DNA of 64,000 nucleotides. Source: HGM13862 sp031553915. Its GTDB lineage: Bacteria > Bacillota > Dehalobacteriia > UBA4068. Below, one piece after another: positions 26,605 through 35,712 of this stretch. Position 1 is the first letter of the stretch. The number at the start of each line of letters is the position of its first letter. Location of the stretch: assembly GCA_031553915.1 (NCBI GenBank), contig JAVBKT010000007.1, forward strand, positions 1-64,000. Reading direction: 5' to 3'. The notes under the pieces are model-generated. The model searched no databases. It was not told the origin of the DNA and saw only the letters and a list, made by a program, of their open reading frames with translations. The position numbers were made by a program, and so were the translations under genes.

Positions 26605-27702
26605 TTATTCCGGTAATACTGTTACTGCGCCAACAGTCTCCCATTGGCTGTTAACAGCCCGTTCAATAGTCAAAGGATGCGCCATATCCAAGCCTGAGGC
26701 TGTGGCCAGTACAATCTCGCCATTAACCATTATCTGCACTGCGGATATGCCCTCCAAAGAACCTACTGTACGCAATAGGCAGCGCTGGAAAAGGCCTTCT
26801 TCTCTTCTGCCAAAGGGCTCCAAAATAGCTTCGTTAAAATCGCAATAAGCGATCCCGTCTTCGATATAGAGATTATTTAAGAGCGGGACTGGCTCGCTCC
26901 AGGCAAAAACTCCTTCCATTGGCGGCAAGGACAGCATGGCATTAACAGCAAGAGTTGCCTGGGCAGTAAGTTCATCTTCTTCCATATCCTCTATCTCCTC
27001 AAGCTTGACCAAAGAGGTAAAAGGAAGTACATACTGGCCTGATTCTGTGGGAATATAGCAGACTATCGCCTGATAATCCCCGGCCACAAAATCACTGCTG
27101 TTGGCAATGGTAATACTATCGCCATAAAGATTGAGATACGGCATAGTAAAGGCCTGATTAATCGGTCTGCCGCCAAACTCGGTAGCTGACTCTTTGCCGT
27201 CAATCAAAATCCGCAGCTGATCAGTGCTGCTCAAAGAAAGAATCGTGGCGATAATGGCATCAATTGCTAAGGGGTTTTCCTGTTCCGCTTTAGCAATCAA
27301 TTCCCCGGTCACATCAAGATAAGTTGTTTGCCCGATCATATAAAGATTTTGCAGCTTGACATCGCTGATAAAACAATCCTTAACTTCGGCAACCGGCGGG
27401 CCGGCCAATAATTTCTCTACGGCAACTGTGGCAGCCTCTGTTGTGGCGGCAATGGTATAGCTAAGCGGCAACAAATACTGGCCGTTTTCAGACAAATAAT
27501 AAACCGTCACCGAGGTCTTTTCCACTGTGCTGAGCACAGGAACACGCTCCTGTTGCGGGTCTATAACCGGGTCAGGTTTATTAGCATCACTCACCAAAAT
27601 AAAAACAGCGAGTGCAACGATTAAGATTATGCCGAATATATAAATCGATTTTTTCATATTAAATAATTTTCTATGCCAGATCGCTAAAAACCTTTTTTTC
27701 AT
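26605..27702 (-). CDS. GerM-like protein with two GerMN domains
   Basis: 365 residues. A single membrane segment (about 17-38) without lipobox is followed by two GerMN domains at about 65-190 and 210-345. Each has the LLAGPP / LSLPP turn and the strand pairs TYLDVTGELI and AYCDFNEAIL. Bacillus GerM likewise has two such domains and is needed for normal cortex and germination. Neither candidate ATG has a good ribosome site; the internal Met 16 (MKKSIY) may be the true start. Confidence 0.85.
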   Translation of the reverse strand: MKKRFLAIWHRKLFNMKKSIYIFGIILIVALAVFILVSDANKPDPVIDPQQERVPVLSTVEKTSVTVYYLSENGQYLLPLSYTIAATTEAATVAVEKLLAGPPVAEVKDCFISDVKLQNLYMIGQTTYLDVTGELIAKAEQENPLAIDAIIATILSLSSTDQLRILIDGKESATEFGGRPINQAFTMPYLNLYGDSITIANSSDFVAGDYQAIVCYIPTESGQYVLPFTSLVKLEEIEDMEEDELTAQATLAVNAMLSLPPMEGVFAWSEPVPLLNNLYIEDGIAYCDFNEAILEPFGRREEGLFQRCLLRTVGSLEGISAVQIMVNGEIVLATASGLDMAHPLTIERAVNSQWETVGAVTVLPE

Positions 27703-27810
27703 CTAATCTTCATCTCAGGGAATAATCACCAAAAGGAGGAAGAGACCGGGGAAAAGAGAATATTATTAAGGTTAGATTTCATTAAATAATGAAAGGAAAA
27801 CTTTGCCATC

Positions 27811-29208
27811 ATGCTTGATCAGGCAAGCCTTTTTCTTCAAACCGATCAACTAATTGATGATATGGCAGAGCCAATGCTAAGCGACCTGTTATGGCTAATC
27901 AGCTGCAACAGTGTTGGCACAGCTGCCACAGGTGATGATCAGCCATTTGGCAGCGGTGTGGCTAGCGCGCTGGAAACGGCCTTAGCCATCTCGCAAAAGT
28001 TTGGCTTTATCACCCAAAATATTGACGGCTATATGGGCATTGCCGATATCCCCGGAAAAGCTGACGCAGCAGTGGGCATTCTTGCTCATGTTGACGTGGT
28101 TCCGGTGAATGAGGCAGATTGGCATACCCCTCCTTTTACCGGCAAAGTGGAGAACGGCTGTATTTACGGACGCGGCGCCCTCGATGACAAAGGCCCGCTG
28201 ATTGCCAGCATCTATGCTTGCGCTGCCTTAAAGCAAGCGCTTGACCAGCCGCTAAACAAAACTATCCGCTTAATGTTTGGCGGCAATGAAGAAAGCGGCA
28301 TGGAATGCCTGAAATACTATCTTAGCCGCTACCAGCAGCCTGAATGCGGTTTCTCTCCCGATGCGGAATTCCCGCTGATTATCGGTGAAAAAGGTATTAT
28401 TCAGTTTCAACTGAGCCAAAGCTGGGACAAAGCAAACGCTGCCGCCCCCTTAACCTTGACCTCAATTAAAGCAGGCGATGCCATCAATATTGTTCCCGCT
28501 AAAGCAGAGGCGCGTCTAGCTATCAACCAGGGCAGCATCCCAAGAGGCAGCGACAAGATAGCTATCAGAGAAGAAGGCGGGCAGCTAATTATTACCGCTA
28601 TCGGCAAAGCTGCTCATGCTTCCACCCCCTGGGATGGGGATAATGCTCTTGCCGCTTTACTCAGCTTTCTCGCTACGCAAAAGCTGGAGCCAGCTGCGGC
28701 AGAGTGTATAGAACGCCTGGCAAAAATTACGGCGGACAGCTGCTATGGCGCAGGGCTGGGCCTGGCTGGCAAAGACGATATCAGCTGCCTGACTCTGGTG
28801 CCCTCGATGCTGGATTGGCATGAAACTGGCTGCACACTCACCTGCGATATCCGCTTCCCGGTTAGCCATAGTATCGAGCGCTATCAACAACTTTTACAGA
28901 AATTTGCCGCAGACAATGACTTTAGCTTAGCTATTCTTGAAGCGCAGCAGCCAATGTATGCAGGAAAAGATAACCCTACCGCAAACACCCTGCTCAAGGC
29001 ATACCGGGAATATAGCGGTGATGATAGCGATCCCTTGGTCATCGGCGGCGGCACTTATGCCAAAGCGCTGAAAAACTTTTTTGCCTTTGGCCCGGAATTT
29101 GCCGATTCGCCAAAGGTGATGCATCAGGCTAATGAATTTATTCGTCAGGAAGATTTGCTTAAGGCGACAAAGATTTATACCCGCGCCATTTACTACTTAG
29201 CACAATAA
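27811..29208 (+). CDS. pepV: M20 family dipeptidase, PepV-like
   Basis: 465 residues, the usual PepV length. Zinc-dependent exopeptidases of this family release N-terminal residues from dipeptides in the cytoplasm. Metal ligands visible are His in AHVDVVP (about 93), Asp in GRGALDDKGP (about 126), Glu-Glu in GGNEESG (about 158), Asp in SPDAEFP and His in MHQANEF near the C-terminus. The lid domain interrupts the catalytic domain from about 195 to 340. The ribosome site is GAAAGGAAAA. Confidence 0.92.
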   Translation: MLDQASLFLQTDQLIDDMAEPMLSDLLWLISCNSVGTAATGDDQPFGSGVASALETALAISQKFGFITQNIDGYMGIADIPGKADAAVGILAHVDVVPVNEADWHTPPFTGKVENGCIYGRGALDDKGPLIASIYACAALKQALDQPLNKTIRLMFGGNEESGMECLKYYLSRYQQPECGFSPDAEFPLIIGEKGIIQFQLSQSWDKANAAAPLTLTSIKAGDAINIVPAKAEARLAINQGSIPRGSDKIAIREEGGQLIITAIGKAAHASTPWDGDNALAALLSFLATQKLEPAAAECIERLAKITADSCYGAGLGLAGKDDISCLTLVPSMLDWHETGCTLTCDIRFPVSHSIERYQQLLQKFAADNDFSLAILEAQQPMYAGKDNPTANTLLKAYREYSGDDSDPLVIGGGTYAKALKNFFAFGPEFADSPKVMHQANEFIRQEDLLKATKIYTRAIYYLAQ

Positions 29209-29259
29209 TTTTTTGCAACTAATAAAGAGATCAATAAAAGACATTTCGGAGGTTCAAAT

Positions 29260-31134
29260 ATGCTTATACCTATCTTGTCATTCGTCGTTGGCGGTGCGCT
29301 GCTTGCGCTATTACTTACTCTTTTTATCCGCCAAGGGAAAATAGAAGAAGAGGATATGAACCCCAATATCAGGATGATGAAAAAAATTAGAGCCTATGGC
29401 GATCCGGCGATTATCTCCCTTTTTGAAAACGCCGGCAGCGATCAGGAACGCGCGGAAATTGTGGCTTTTGTGGACGCGGAAATAGCCAAGACCAGCGGCA
29501 AACAGCCAGAAACGAACGACAATGAAGACACGGATGATGACGAGGATGAGGATGATCGCCCCCGTCGCCGCCGCGGTTTGTTTGGCCGTAAAAAAGATAT
29601 CATAGAAGACGAGGATGAAGACACAGAGGATAGCGGGGAGGCTGATGTTGATGACGAAACTGACGACACCTCAGCGCAAACACTGGATATCGACCCCAAA
29701 GAAGATGAGGACGATATTGGCCTGACTACCATCATGCAGTCGCCGGCCTATAATTTTTGGAAGGACCCGGCTATTGTTGATGAGCCGCCCGCCCCTGCGC
29801 CAAGCGTGCAGGACGATGCCCCGGTGATCAGCGAGGCTGCCTTTGAGCCGACGATGATTATCAGCAAGGAAGAATTGAGCGCAGCTGCGCTAGCCGCGCA
29901 AGCAGCCAATGCCGCAGCAGAAAGCCCTGATCTGGAAATAGCTGTCGACAAAATGAGCCATACTGAAGAGGTGGCTGAGGTTGATGCTGAACCTGTTATG
30001 GAAGAAGAGGCAGCAAGCGCAGATATTACTATCAGCGAGCCTGAGCCTGCGCCGGTTGAGACAGAAGAGAGCGAAGAGCCAGAACTCACAATCGCCGAAG
30101 TAGATGCTGACAACAGTGAGACTGAGCCAGTTGAGATAGAGGAACCAGAAAGCGCAGATACTGCCGGCAGCGAACCTGAGCCAGTTGAGGTAGAAGATGC
30201 GGATACTGTAGCTGCTGTCGCGGCTGAGACCCCTGCCGAGGCAGAAAAATTATGCTCTGCCTGCGGCAACCCCATTGAGGATGACAATGCCTTTTGCATC
30301 ATTTGCGGCACTCCGGTTACTGCTCCCGCAGTACCTGTGCCGGACATTGACCCGATAGAATTTACGGCCTCAGTGCCGCTGCCCGTGAAAAAATCACGCT
30401 TTCGTCTTTTTGGCCGCAAGAAAGAGGCCGAAGAGACAGCGATAGAAACAGAACCCGCAACAGAACCGACCACAGACGCGGCAAACAATGCGCCGATAAA
30501 ATTATGCGCCAGCTGCGGCAGTGAGCTAACAGACGAAAACGCCTTCTGCACCACTTGCGGCGCCAGTATTGCCGGTTCGGCAACGCCACAGCCAGTAGTA
30601 AGCCTGCCGCCTGTTGAAACTGCCAGCCAGCGCGATATCTGGAATGACAATGCTGCCCCAAAAGCCGCCACCTCTTTTGGCTATATTTCCGGTGCGCCGA
30701 TTGGCACAGCAGCTGCCGAAAGCTCTGCCAGCCAACAGGCAGATCCGCAAAAGGCACAAGCAGATCCTGATGCTCTGGCAGCTTATCAGGCCAGCATTGC
30801 CGCTGCCCGCGCCGCTGCCCAGGCCCGCGGTGTCTGGTCTGGCGCAGATGATGATTTTACTGCTCAGCCGCTGCGCGAACCGGGAATTATTGCTCCGGCA
30901 GCAAAGCCGGTCCAGGAAGACATCCCCGCTGCTGCGCCAGCCGAAACAATCGCTGAGGAAGCGGCCAACAATCCCTTTGTGATGCCGGATGGCGTCACTC
31001 CTGTGGCTGAGGTTGTCAGCGCGGTTGATGAGAACACTATCTCGTTAAAAGAAATCTTGGAAAACGTCAAGGCCCTGGAGGACCGCCTCTTTGCCGAGGC
31101 GCTTAATAAGAATAAGCCAGACAAAAACGAATAA
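29260..31134 (+). CDS. Acidic membrane-anchored protein with two zinc ribbons
   Basis: 624 residues. One N-terminal membrane segment (about 3-22) precedes a charged segment. A highly acidic Asp/Glu region (about 85-150) encloses a short basic RPRRRRGLFGRKK patch. Long Glu/Pro/Ala-rich low complexity follows. Two four-Cys zinc ribbons lie at about 330-350 (CSACGNPIEDDNAFCIICG) and about 415-435 (CASCGSELTDENAFCTTCG). The rest is disordered and Ala-rich. Zinc-ribbon scaffolds of this kind are common in Clostridia without a known role. It sits between two peptidase genes. The ribosome site is GGAGG. Confidence 0.75.
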   Translation: MLIPILSFVVGGALLALLLTLFIRQGKIEEEDMNPNIRMMKKIRAYGDPAIISLFENAGSDQERAEIVAFVDAEIAKTSGKQPETNDNEDTDDDEDEDDRPRRRRGLFGRKKDIIEDEDEDTEDSGEADVDDETDDTSAQTLDIDPKEDEDDIGLTTIMQSPAYNFWKDPAIVDEPPAPAPSVQDDAPVISEAAFEPTMIISKEELSAAALAAQAANAAAESPDLEIAVDKMSHTEEVAEVDAEPVMEEEAASADITISEPEPAPVETEESEEPELTIAEVDADNSETEPVEIEEPESADTAGSEPEPVEVEDADTVAAVAAETPAEAEKLCSACGNPIEDDNAFCIICGTPVTAPAVPVPDIDPIEFTASVPLPVKKSRFRLFGRKKEAEETAIETEPATEPTTDAANNAPIKLCASCGSELTDENAFCTTCGASIAGSATPQPVVSLPPVETASQRDIWNDNAAPKAATSFGYISGAPIGTAAAESSASQQADPQKAQADPDALAAYQASIAAARAAAQARGVWSGADDDFTAQPLREPGIIAPAAKPVQEDIPAAAPAETIAEEAANNPFVMPDGVTPVAEVVSAVDENTISLKEILENVKALEDRLFAEALNKNKPDKNE

Positions 31135-31169
31135 AATAAGCCTAGCAAAAATAAAAATGAGGCGAAAAC

Positions 31170-32966
31170 ATGAGTGATAAATTATTATCCCGCAGCGATA
31201 TTGCCCAGCAGTATCAATGGAATATCGCTGCCGTATATAAGGATAAAGAAGCCTGGCAGGCGGATTTGGGCGCTGCCCAAAAAATGCTGCCGAAAATCAG
31301 CGCTTACTGCGGGCATTTGGGGGATAGCTCCTCTGCCTTGCTTAAATTTCTTGCCTTTGAAGAAGAACTGTCTCAGCTGATCAACAGAATATATCTTTAT
31401 GCGGCGATGCGGCAGGATGCGGATAATACTGACAGCGAAGCCCAGGCTATGCGCAGCACTGCGGAATCCCTGGCAGTGCAGGCATCTGCTGCGCTTTCCT
31501 TTTTTTCTCCGGAAATTCTCGCTATTGACGAAGCCAAACTTGAGAGCTTTTTAGAAGACAGCCGCCTCAGCCAATACCGCAAAATGATTGATGATATTAC
31601 GCGGATGCGTAAGCATACTCTAGCCCCGGAACAGGAGCAAATCCTCGCCGGCACCGCAGAAATGGCCGGCAGCTTTGATAATATTTTTTCCATGCTGACA
31701 GATGCTGATATGGACTTTCCTAAGGTTCGCGACAGCAAAGGCAAAGCGCAGCCGCTAAGCTCCGGCAATTATATTCTCTACCTTCAATCTCCTGACCGCA
31801 AGCTGCGCAAAAACGCTTATAGCGCGCTGTATGGCGCTTATAGCAACTTCACCAACACCATTGGCGCCACCTATAGCGCATCGGTGAAAAAGGATAATTT
31901 CTACGCCCAAACAAGAAATTATGACAGCGCGCTGGCGTCCTCTTTGCATGGAGACAATGTGCCAGAGAGCGTCTACCGCAACTTGATTAAAACTGTGCGC
32001 AGCTATCTGCCTGCTTTCTATGAATATATGGATATTCGCAAACAGCGTCTTGGCGTGGATAAGCTGCAGATGTATGATCTTTATGTGCCGCTGTTCCCGG
32101 AGCTGCCGCTCAGCTTTAGCTGGGATGAGGCCAAGAATATTGTTCTGGCCGCGCTGCATCCCCTGGGCGGGCAATATTGCTCTGAGTTGGAAGAGGGGCT
32201 GAACTCTGGCTGGGTGGATGTCTTTGAAAGCAAGGGCAAAAGCTCCGGCGCTTATAGTTCCGGGGTGTATGGCACACCGCCCTTTATCCTGCTCAACTAT
32301 AAAGAAAATTTGCATAGCGTTTTTACCCTGGCGCATGAGGCAGGGCATTCGATGCATTCGCTTTATTCCCGCCGCATTCAGCCCTATGTCTACAGCGATT
32401 ATCGCATTTTTGTGGCAGAGGTGGCCAGCACTGTTAATGAAAACCTGCTGATTGACTATCTGCTGCAAAAAGCAGAGAGCAAGGATGAAATAAATTACCT
32501 GATCAACCACTATCTGGAACAATTCCGCGGTACTGTTTTTCGTCAGACTATGTTTGCTGAATTTGAGCTGACGGTGCATGAAATGGCGCAAAATGGTGAG
32601 GCATTGACTGCCGAAGTGATGGATAACCTTTACTACCGGCTCAATCAGGATTATTTTGGCAGCAATGTGGAGCTTGATCCATATATCGCCAAAGAATGGA
32701 TGCGCATCCCCCACTTTTACCGCGCTTTTTATGTTTACAAATACGCCACCGGTTTTTGCGCTGCTTCGGCCCTGGCTTTGGGGCTGCTGGATACAGACGC
32801 AAACAAAGCCCTGGCGAATCAAGAGAAATATTTGCGCTTTTTAAGCGCAGGCAGCAGCAAGGACCCGATTGACCTTTTGGCTGATGCCGGTGTGGATATG
32901 ACCAGCACCGCGCCAATTGCCAAAGCGCTTGACCTCTTCGCTGATATGGTTAACTCTTTGAAATGA
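31170..32966 (+). CDS. pepF: Oligoendopeptidase F (M3B)
   Basis: 598 residues, full length. This zinc metallopeptidase cleaves oligopeptides of about 7-17 residues in the cytoplasm. The active site is HEAGHSMHS near residue 388, and the third ligand Glu is in VAEVASTVNE about 25 residues later. The N-terminal helical domain begins near residue 10 (IAQQYQWNI). Its stop overlaps the larE start (ATGATG/TGA), which suggests translational coupling. Confidence 0.95.
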   Translation: MSDKLLSRSDIAQQYQWNIAAVYKDKEAWQADLGAAQKMLPKISAYCGHLGDSSSALLKFLAFEEELSQLINRIYLYAAMRQDADNTDSEAQAMRSTAESLAVQASAALSFFSPEILAIDEAKLESFLEDSRLSQYRKMIDDITRMRKHTLAPEQEQILAGTAEMAGSFDNIFSMLTDADMDFPKVRDSKGKAQPLSSGNYILYLQSPDRKLRKNAYSALYGAYSNFTNTIGATYSASVKKDNFYAQTRNYDSALASSLHGDNVPESVYRNLIKTVRSYLPAFYEYMDIRKQRLGVDKLQMYDLYVPLFPELPLSFSWDEAKNIVLAALHPLGGQYCSELEEGLNSGWVDVFESKGKSSGAYSSGVYGTPPFILLNYKENLHSVFTLAHEAGHSMHSLYSRRIQPYVYSDYRIFVAEVASTVNENLLIDYLLQKAESKDEINYLINHYLEQFRGTVFRQTMFAEFELTVHEMAQNGEALTAEVMDNLYYRLNQDYFGSNVELDPYIAKEWMRIPHFYRAFYVYKYATGFCAASALALGLLDTDANKALANQEKYLRFLSAGSSKDPIDLLADAGVDMTSTAPIAKALDLFADMVNSLK

Positions 32967-33769
32967 TGCCGAACACTTTAACAGATAAATATCAAAATCT
33001 ATTGCAGATTTTGCAGCAAATAGACCGCAGCGGGATTGTTGTTTGTTTTTCTGGCGGTGTAGACAGCTCGCTCTTGCTTGCTGCGGCCAAAATTGCCGGA
33101 ATAGATCCGCTGCTGGCTGTGCATTTTATCACGCCAACAATGGCCAGCGCCGACCAAAAAACAGCCAAAACCATTGCCGCGGAAATTGGCGTGGAACTGA
33201 TTTGTGAAAGAATTGATACCCTGGCTATCGCTGAGGTAAAGCACAATGACAAAAGCCGCTGTTATCACTGCAAGCTGGCCTTGTTTGAGGCGGCTTGGCA
33301 AATATCCAAAGAGCGCAATATCGCTTGCGTAATTGACGGCAGCAATGCCGAAGACATGCTTGCCTTCCGCCCCGGCAACCAGGCAGCGGACGAGCTAAAA
33401 GTTGTTCATCCGCTGGCAGAGGCAGGCTTGAATAAAGCAGAGATCAGAATGCTGGCGCAGCACCTGGATCTATCCAATCATGATCTGTCGGCATCGCCCT
33501 GCCTAGCCAGCCGTTTCCCCTATAATACGGTTCTAACCGCGGCCAAGCTCTCCGGCGTAGAAAAAGGGGAGGCTGCTTTACATAATCTTGGTTTTGACAA
33601 CTACCGGCTGCGGCTGCATGATAATCTCTGTCGCATCGAGATCCCGCCAGAGCTAATGGATCTAGCCATGGAACAACGCGACATTATTGTGGAGCAGCTG
33701 CAACAATTAGGCTATTGCTACATAACTCTGGACTTGGCTGGCTTGCACAGCGGCTCTTTTGACCGCTGA
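32963..33769 (+). CDS. larE: LarE: ATP-dependent sacrificial sulfur transferase
   Basis: 268 residues. LarE adenylates and thiolates the carboxylates of the nickel-pincer nucleotide (NPN) precursor. The PP-loop is CFSGGVDSSLLLAA near residue 23. A Cys in SPCLASRFPYN near residue 178 corresponds to the Cys that gives up its sulfur in Lactobacillus LarE. A CYHC pair near residue 95 is also present. The start overlaps pepF and larC follows at 21 bp. Neither larB nor lactate racemase larA is in the window, so the rest of the pathway must lie elsewhere or the NPN serves another LarA homologue. Confidence 0.92.
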   Translation: MMPNTLTDKYQNLLQILQQIDRSGIVVCFSGGVDSSLLLAAAKIAGIDPLLAVHFITPTMASADQKTAKTIAAEIGVELICERIDTLAIAEVKHNDKSRCYHCKLALFEAAWQISKERNIACVIDGSNAEDMLAFRPGNQAADELKVVHPLAEAGLNKAEIRMLAQHLDLSNHDLSASPCLASRFPYNTVLTAAKLSGVEKGEAALHNLGFDNYRLRLHDNLCRIEIPPELMDLAMEQRDIIVEQLQQLGYCYITLDLAGLHSGSFDR

Positions 33770-33789
33770 GCGCGAAGGGGGAACAGTAT

Positions 33790-34962
33790 ATGGCAAAAAG
33801 TCTTTATCTGGATTGTCCCACCGGCATTGCCGGTGATATGTTCCTGGCTGCGATGGCTGATGCTGGTTTGGAGATAGACAAGATTGAAGATAAACTGCGC
33901 CAGCTGAACCTGGGCGACTGGCAAATGCAGCTAAAAAAAATCAGCAAGCATGGGCTGATGGCCAGCCAGCTGGAATTCATTTTCCCTCCGCAGCACCATC
34001 ACCGCACTTTTAAGGACATTTGCGCCTTATTGGAAAAAGTGTCCTGGGATGAGGATGAAGTACTCCTGGCGAAAAATATTTTTCAGGCGCTAGCTGAGGC
34101 TGAGGCTGAGGTGCATGGCTGCAGCGTTGATGAAGTGCATTTTCATGAAATAGGCGCGCTCGATTCTATTCTCGATATCTGCGGCGCTGCCCTGGCGATA
34201 CGGCAATTGCAAATTGGGCAGATTTACTACTCAGACTTGCCCCTATCCAGCGGCTATGTTGATTGCGCTCATGGCCGCATGATGGTGCCGACCCCGGCAA
34301 CGGCGTTGCTACTCAAGGGGAAAAAACTGCTGCCTACCAGCTTAAGCGGGGAACTCATTACCCCTACCGGCGCGGCGATTTTGCAGGGAACAGGCGCGAT
34401 CCAGACCCTACCGCAAATGACAATCACAGAGATTGGCTATGGCGCAGGCAGCCGTGATTTGCCTGATATGGCGAACGTCTTGCGTGTTTTCATCGGTGAA
34501 GATAATAGTGCCACAGCTAGTCTTAGGCAAGACAAAATAGAGGTGCTGCGCAGCAATATTGATGATGCCAGCGGCGAGCTGCTGGCAACGCTATGGCAAA
34601 AGGCTTTTGCTCTCGGCGCTCTCGATATGAGCTATAGCCCCCTGCTGATGAAAAAAGCCCGCCCAGCCTGGGCTTTGGAAATGATCATCCCGCTGGGAGA
34701 AAGCAAGAAATTTGCCGAGCTGATTTTTCAGGAGACTACCACTCTTGGCATACGCGTCAATCAAGAGCATAGATATATATTGGCGCGCCAAAGCGAGCAA
34801 ATTGCCACGGCCTATGGCAATATCACGATCAAAATCAGCGGCAACACTATTTCCCCGGAGGCGGACGAAGTATCCGCTCTGGCCGAGCAAAACAATCTTA
34901 GCTTTAAAGAAGTTTATCAAGCGGCGATGGCTGCTTACTACCTGAGAAAGGAAACAAAATGA
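33790..34962 (+). CDS. larC: LarC: nickel insertase for the nickel-pincer nucleotide
   Basis: 390 residues. LarC uses CTP to insert Ni into the bis-thiolated nucleotide. The start DCPTGIAGDMFLAAMADAG, the VHFHEIGALDSILDICGAA segment near residue 118 and TPTGAAIL near residue 195 are characteristic of the family. In Lactobacillus plantarum LarC is made from two frames by ribosomal frameshifting; here it is one unbroken frame. The ribosome site is AGGGGGAA. The stop overlaps the next gene by 4 bp (ATGA). Confidence 0.93.
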   Translation: MAKSLYLDCPTGIAGDMFLAAMADAGLEIDKIEDKLRQLNLGDWQMQLKKISKHGLMASQLEFIFPPQHHHRTFKDICALLEKVSWDEDEVLLAKNIFQALAEAEAEVHGCSVDEVHFHEIGALDSILDICGAALAIRQLQIGQIYYSDLPLSSGYVDCAHGRMMVPTPATALLLKGKKLLPTSLSGELITPTGAAILQGTGAIQTLPQMTITEIGYGAGSRDLPDMANVLRVFIGEDNSATASLRQDKIEVLRSNIDDASGELLATLWQKAFALGALDMSYSPLLMKKARPAWALEMIIPLGESKKFAELIFQETTTLGIRVNQEHRYILARQSEQIATAYGNITIKISGNTISPEADEVSALAEQNNLSFKEVYQAAMAAYYLRKETK

Positions 34963-35606
34963 CCTCATTTATCTTTGATCTCGACGGAACTATTATTGAC
35001 ACTGTACCTTTGATTCGCTTGACAGCCGAACAAACAGCCCGGCAATACGGGCTGCCCATAGATGACGATATGATTATCAACAGCATTGGCATTCCCCTGG
35101 TGGTCACCGGTGAAACCGTGCTGGGCCCAGGGCGGGGGCAGGAATATGCCGACGCTTACTCTGCCCTTTATTTTCGCAATCAGCAGGATTTGCATAGCTT
35201 CCCCGGTTTGCCGGAGCTGATCGAAAAATTAGCCCAAAGCGGCGCCAAGCTAGCTATTGCCACATCCAAACGCGGAGACCCGGCCAAAAAAAATCTGGAG
35301 CTGTTGAATTTGCGCCAGTTCTTTCCGGTGCTTATCCATAGTGAAAGCGGCTGCGGCCACAAACCCGGGCCTGAGCCTGCCCAGCAGGCAATGCTGGAGC
35401 TGGACAGCGACCCTGCTGATACCTGGTTTATCGGCGACAGCATTCATGATATTGCCTGCGCCCATAGCAGCGATATCCCTGCCATTGCCGTCAGCTGGGG
35501 CGCCACGCCCAAGGACGCTTTGCTGCAAGCGCAGCCGGAATATCTCTGTGAAAACGTAGCGGAACTGGCCGAATTACTGCTAAGGCTGAATAAGACGGTG
35601 GAATAA
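34959..35606 (+). CDS. HAD superfamily phosphatase (PpaX/Gph-like)
   Basis: 215 residues. It has the four HAD motifs: FDLDGTIID at the N-terminus (nucleophile Asp 7), the Thr/Ser motif in IATSKRGD near residue 107, the conserved Lys in GCGHKPGPEP near residue 130, and GDSIHDIACAHSSDI near residue 155. A small alpha-helical cap follows the first motif. PpaX (pyrophosphatase) and phosphoglycolate phosphatase share this layout. The 4-bp overlap with larC suggests coupling to the nickel cofactor genes, but a role there is inference. Confidence 0.85.
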   Translation: MTSFIFDLDGTIIDTVPLIRLTAEQTARQYGLPIDDDMIINSIGIPLVVTGETVLGPGRGQEYADAYSALYFRNQQDLHSFPGLPELIEKLAQSGAKLAIATSKRGDPAKKNLELLNLRQFFPVLIHSESGCGHKPGPEPAQQAMLELDSDPADTWFIGDSIHDIACAHSSDIPAIAVSWGATPKDALLQAQPEYLCENVAELAELLLRLNKTVE

Positions 35607-35658
35607 GCTAGTATAAAATTAGGCAAATCAACGCCTATTACAACAGATGCGATACAAA

Positions 35659-35687
35659 CAAAGCAGCCCGTAAACAGGGCTGCTTTG
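35659..35687. terminator. Terminator after the larC/HAD operon
   Basis: An 11-bp stem (35659-35669 with 35677-35687), flanked by A- and T-containing runs, between convergent genes. Confidence 0.7.
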
Positions 35688-35712
35688 TTGTATAATATAT
35701 TTATTTGTTGGT

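Noticed and set aside
29442..30671. Long Ser-rich minus-strand frames opposite the acidic zinc-ribbon gene
   Set aside because: They are mirror frames caused by the Glu/Ala-rich codon bias of the real gene, and they lack ribosome sites.
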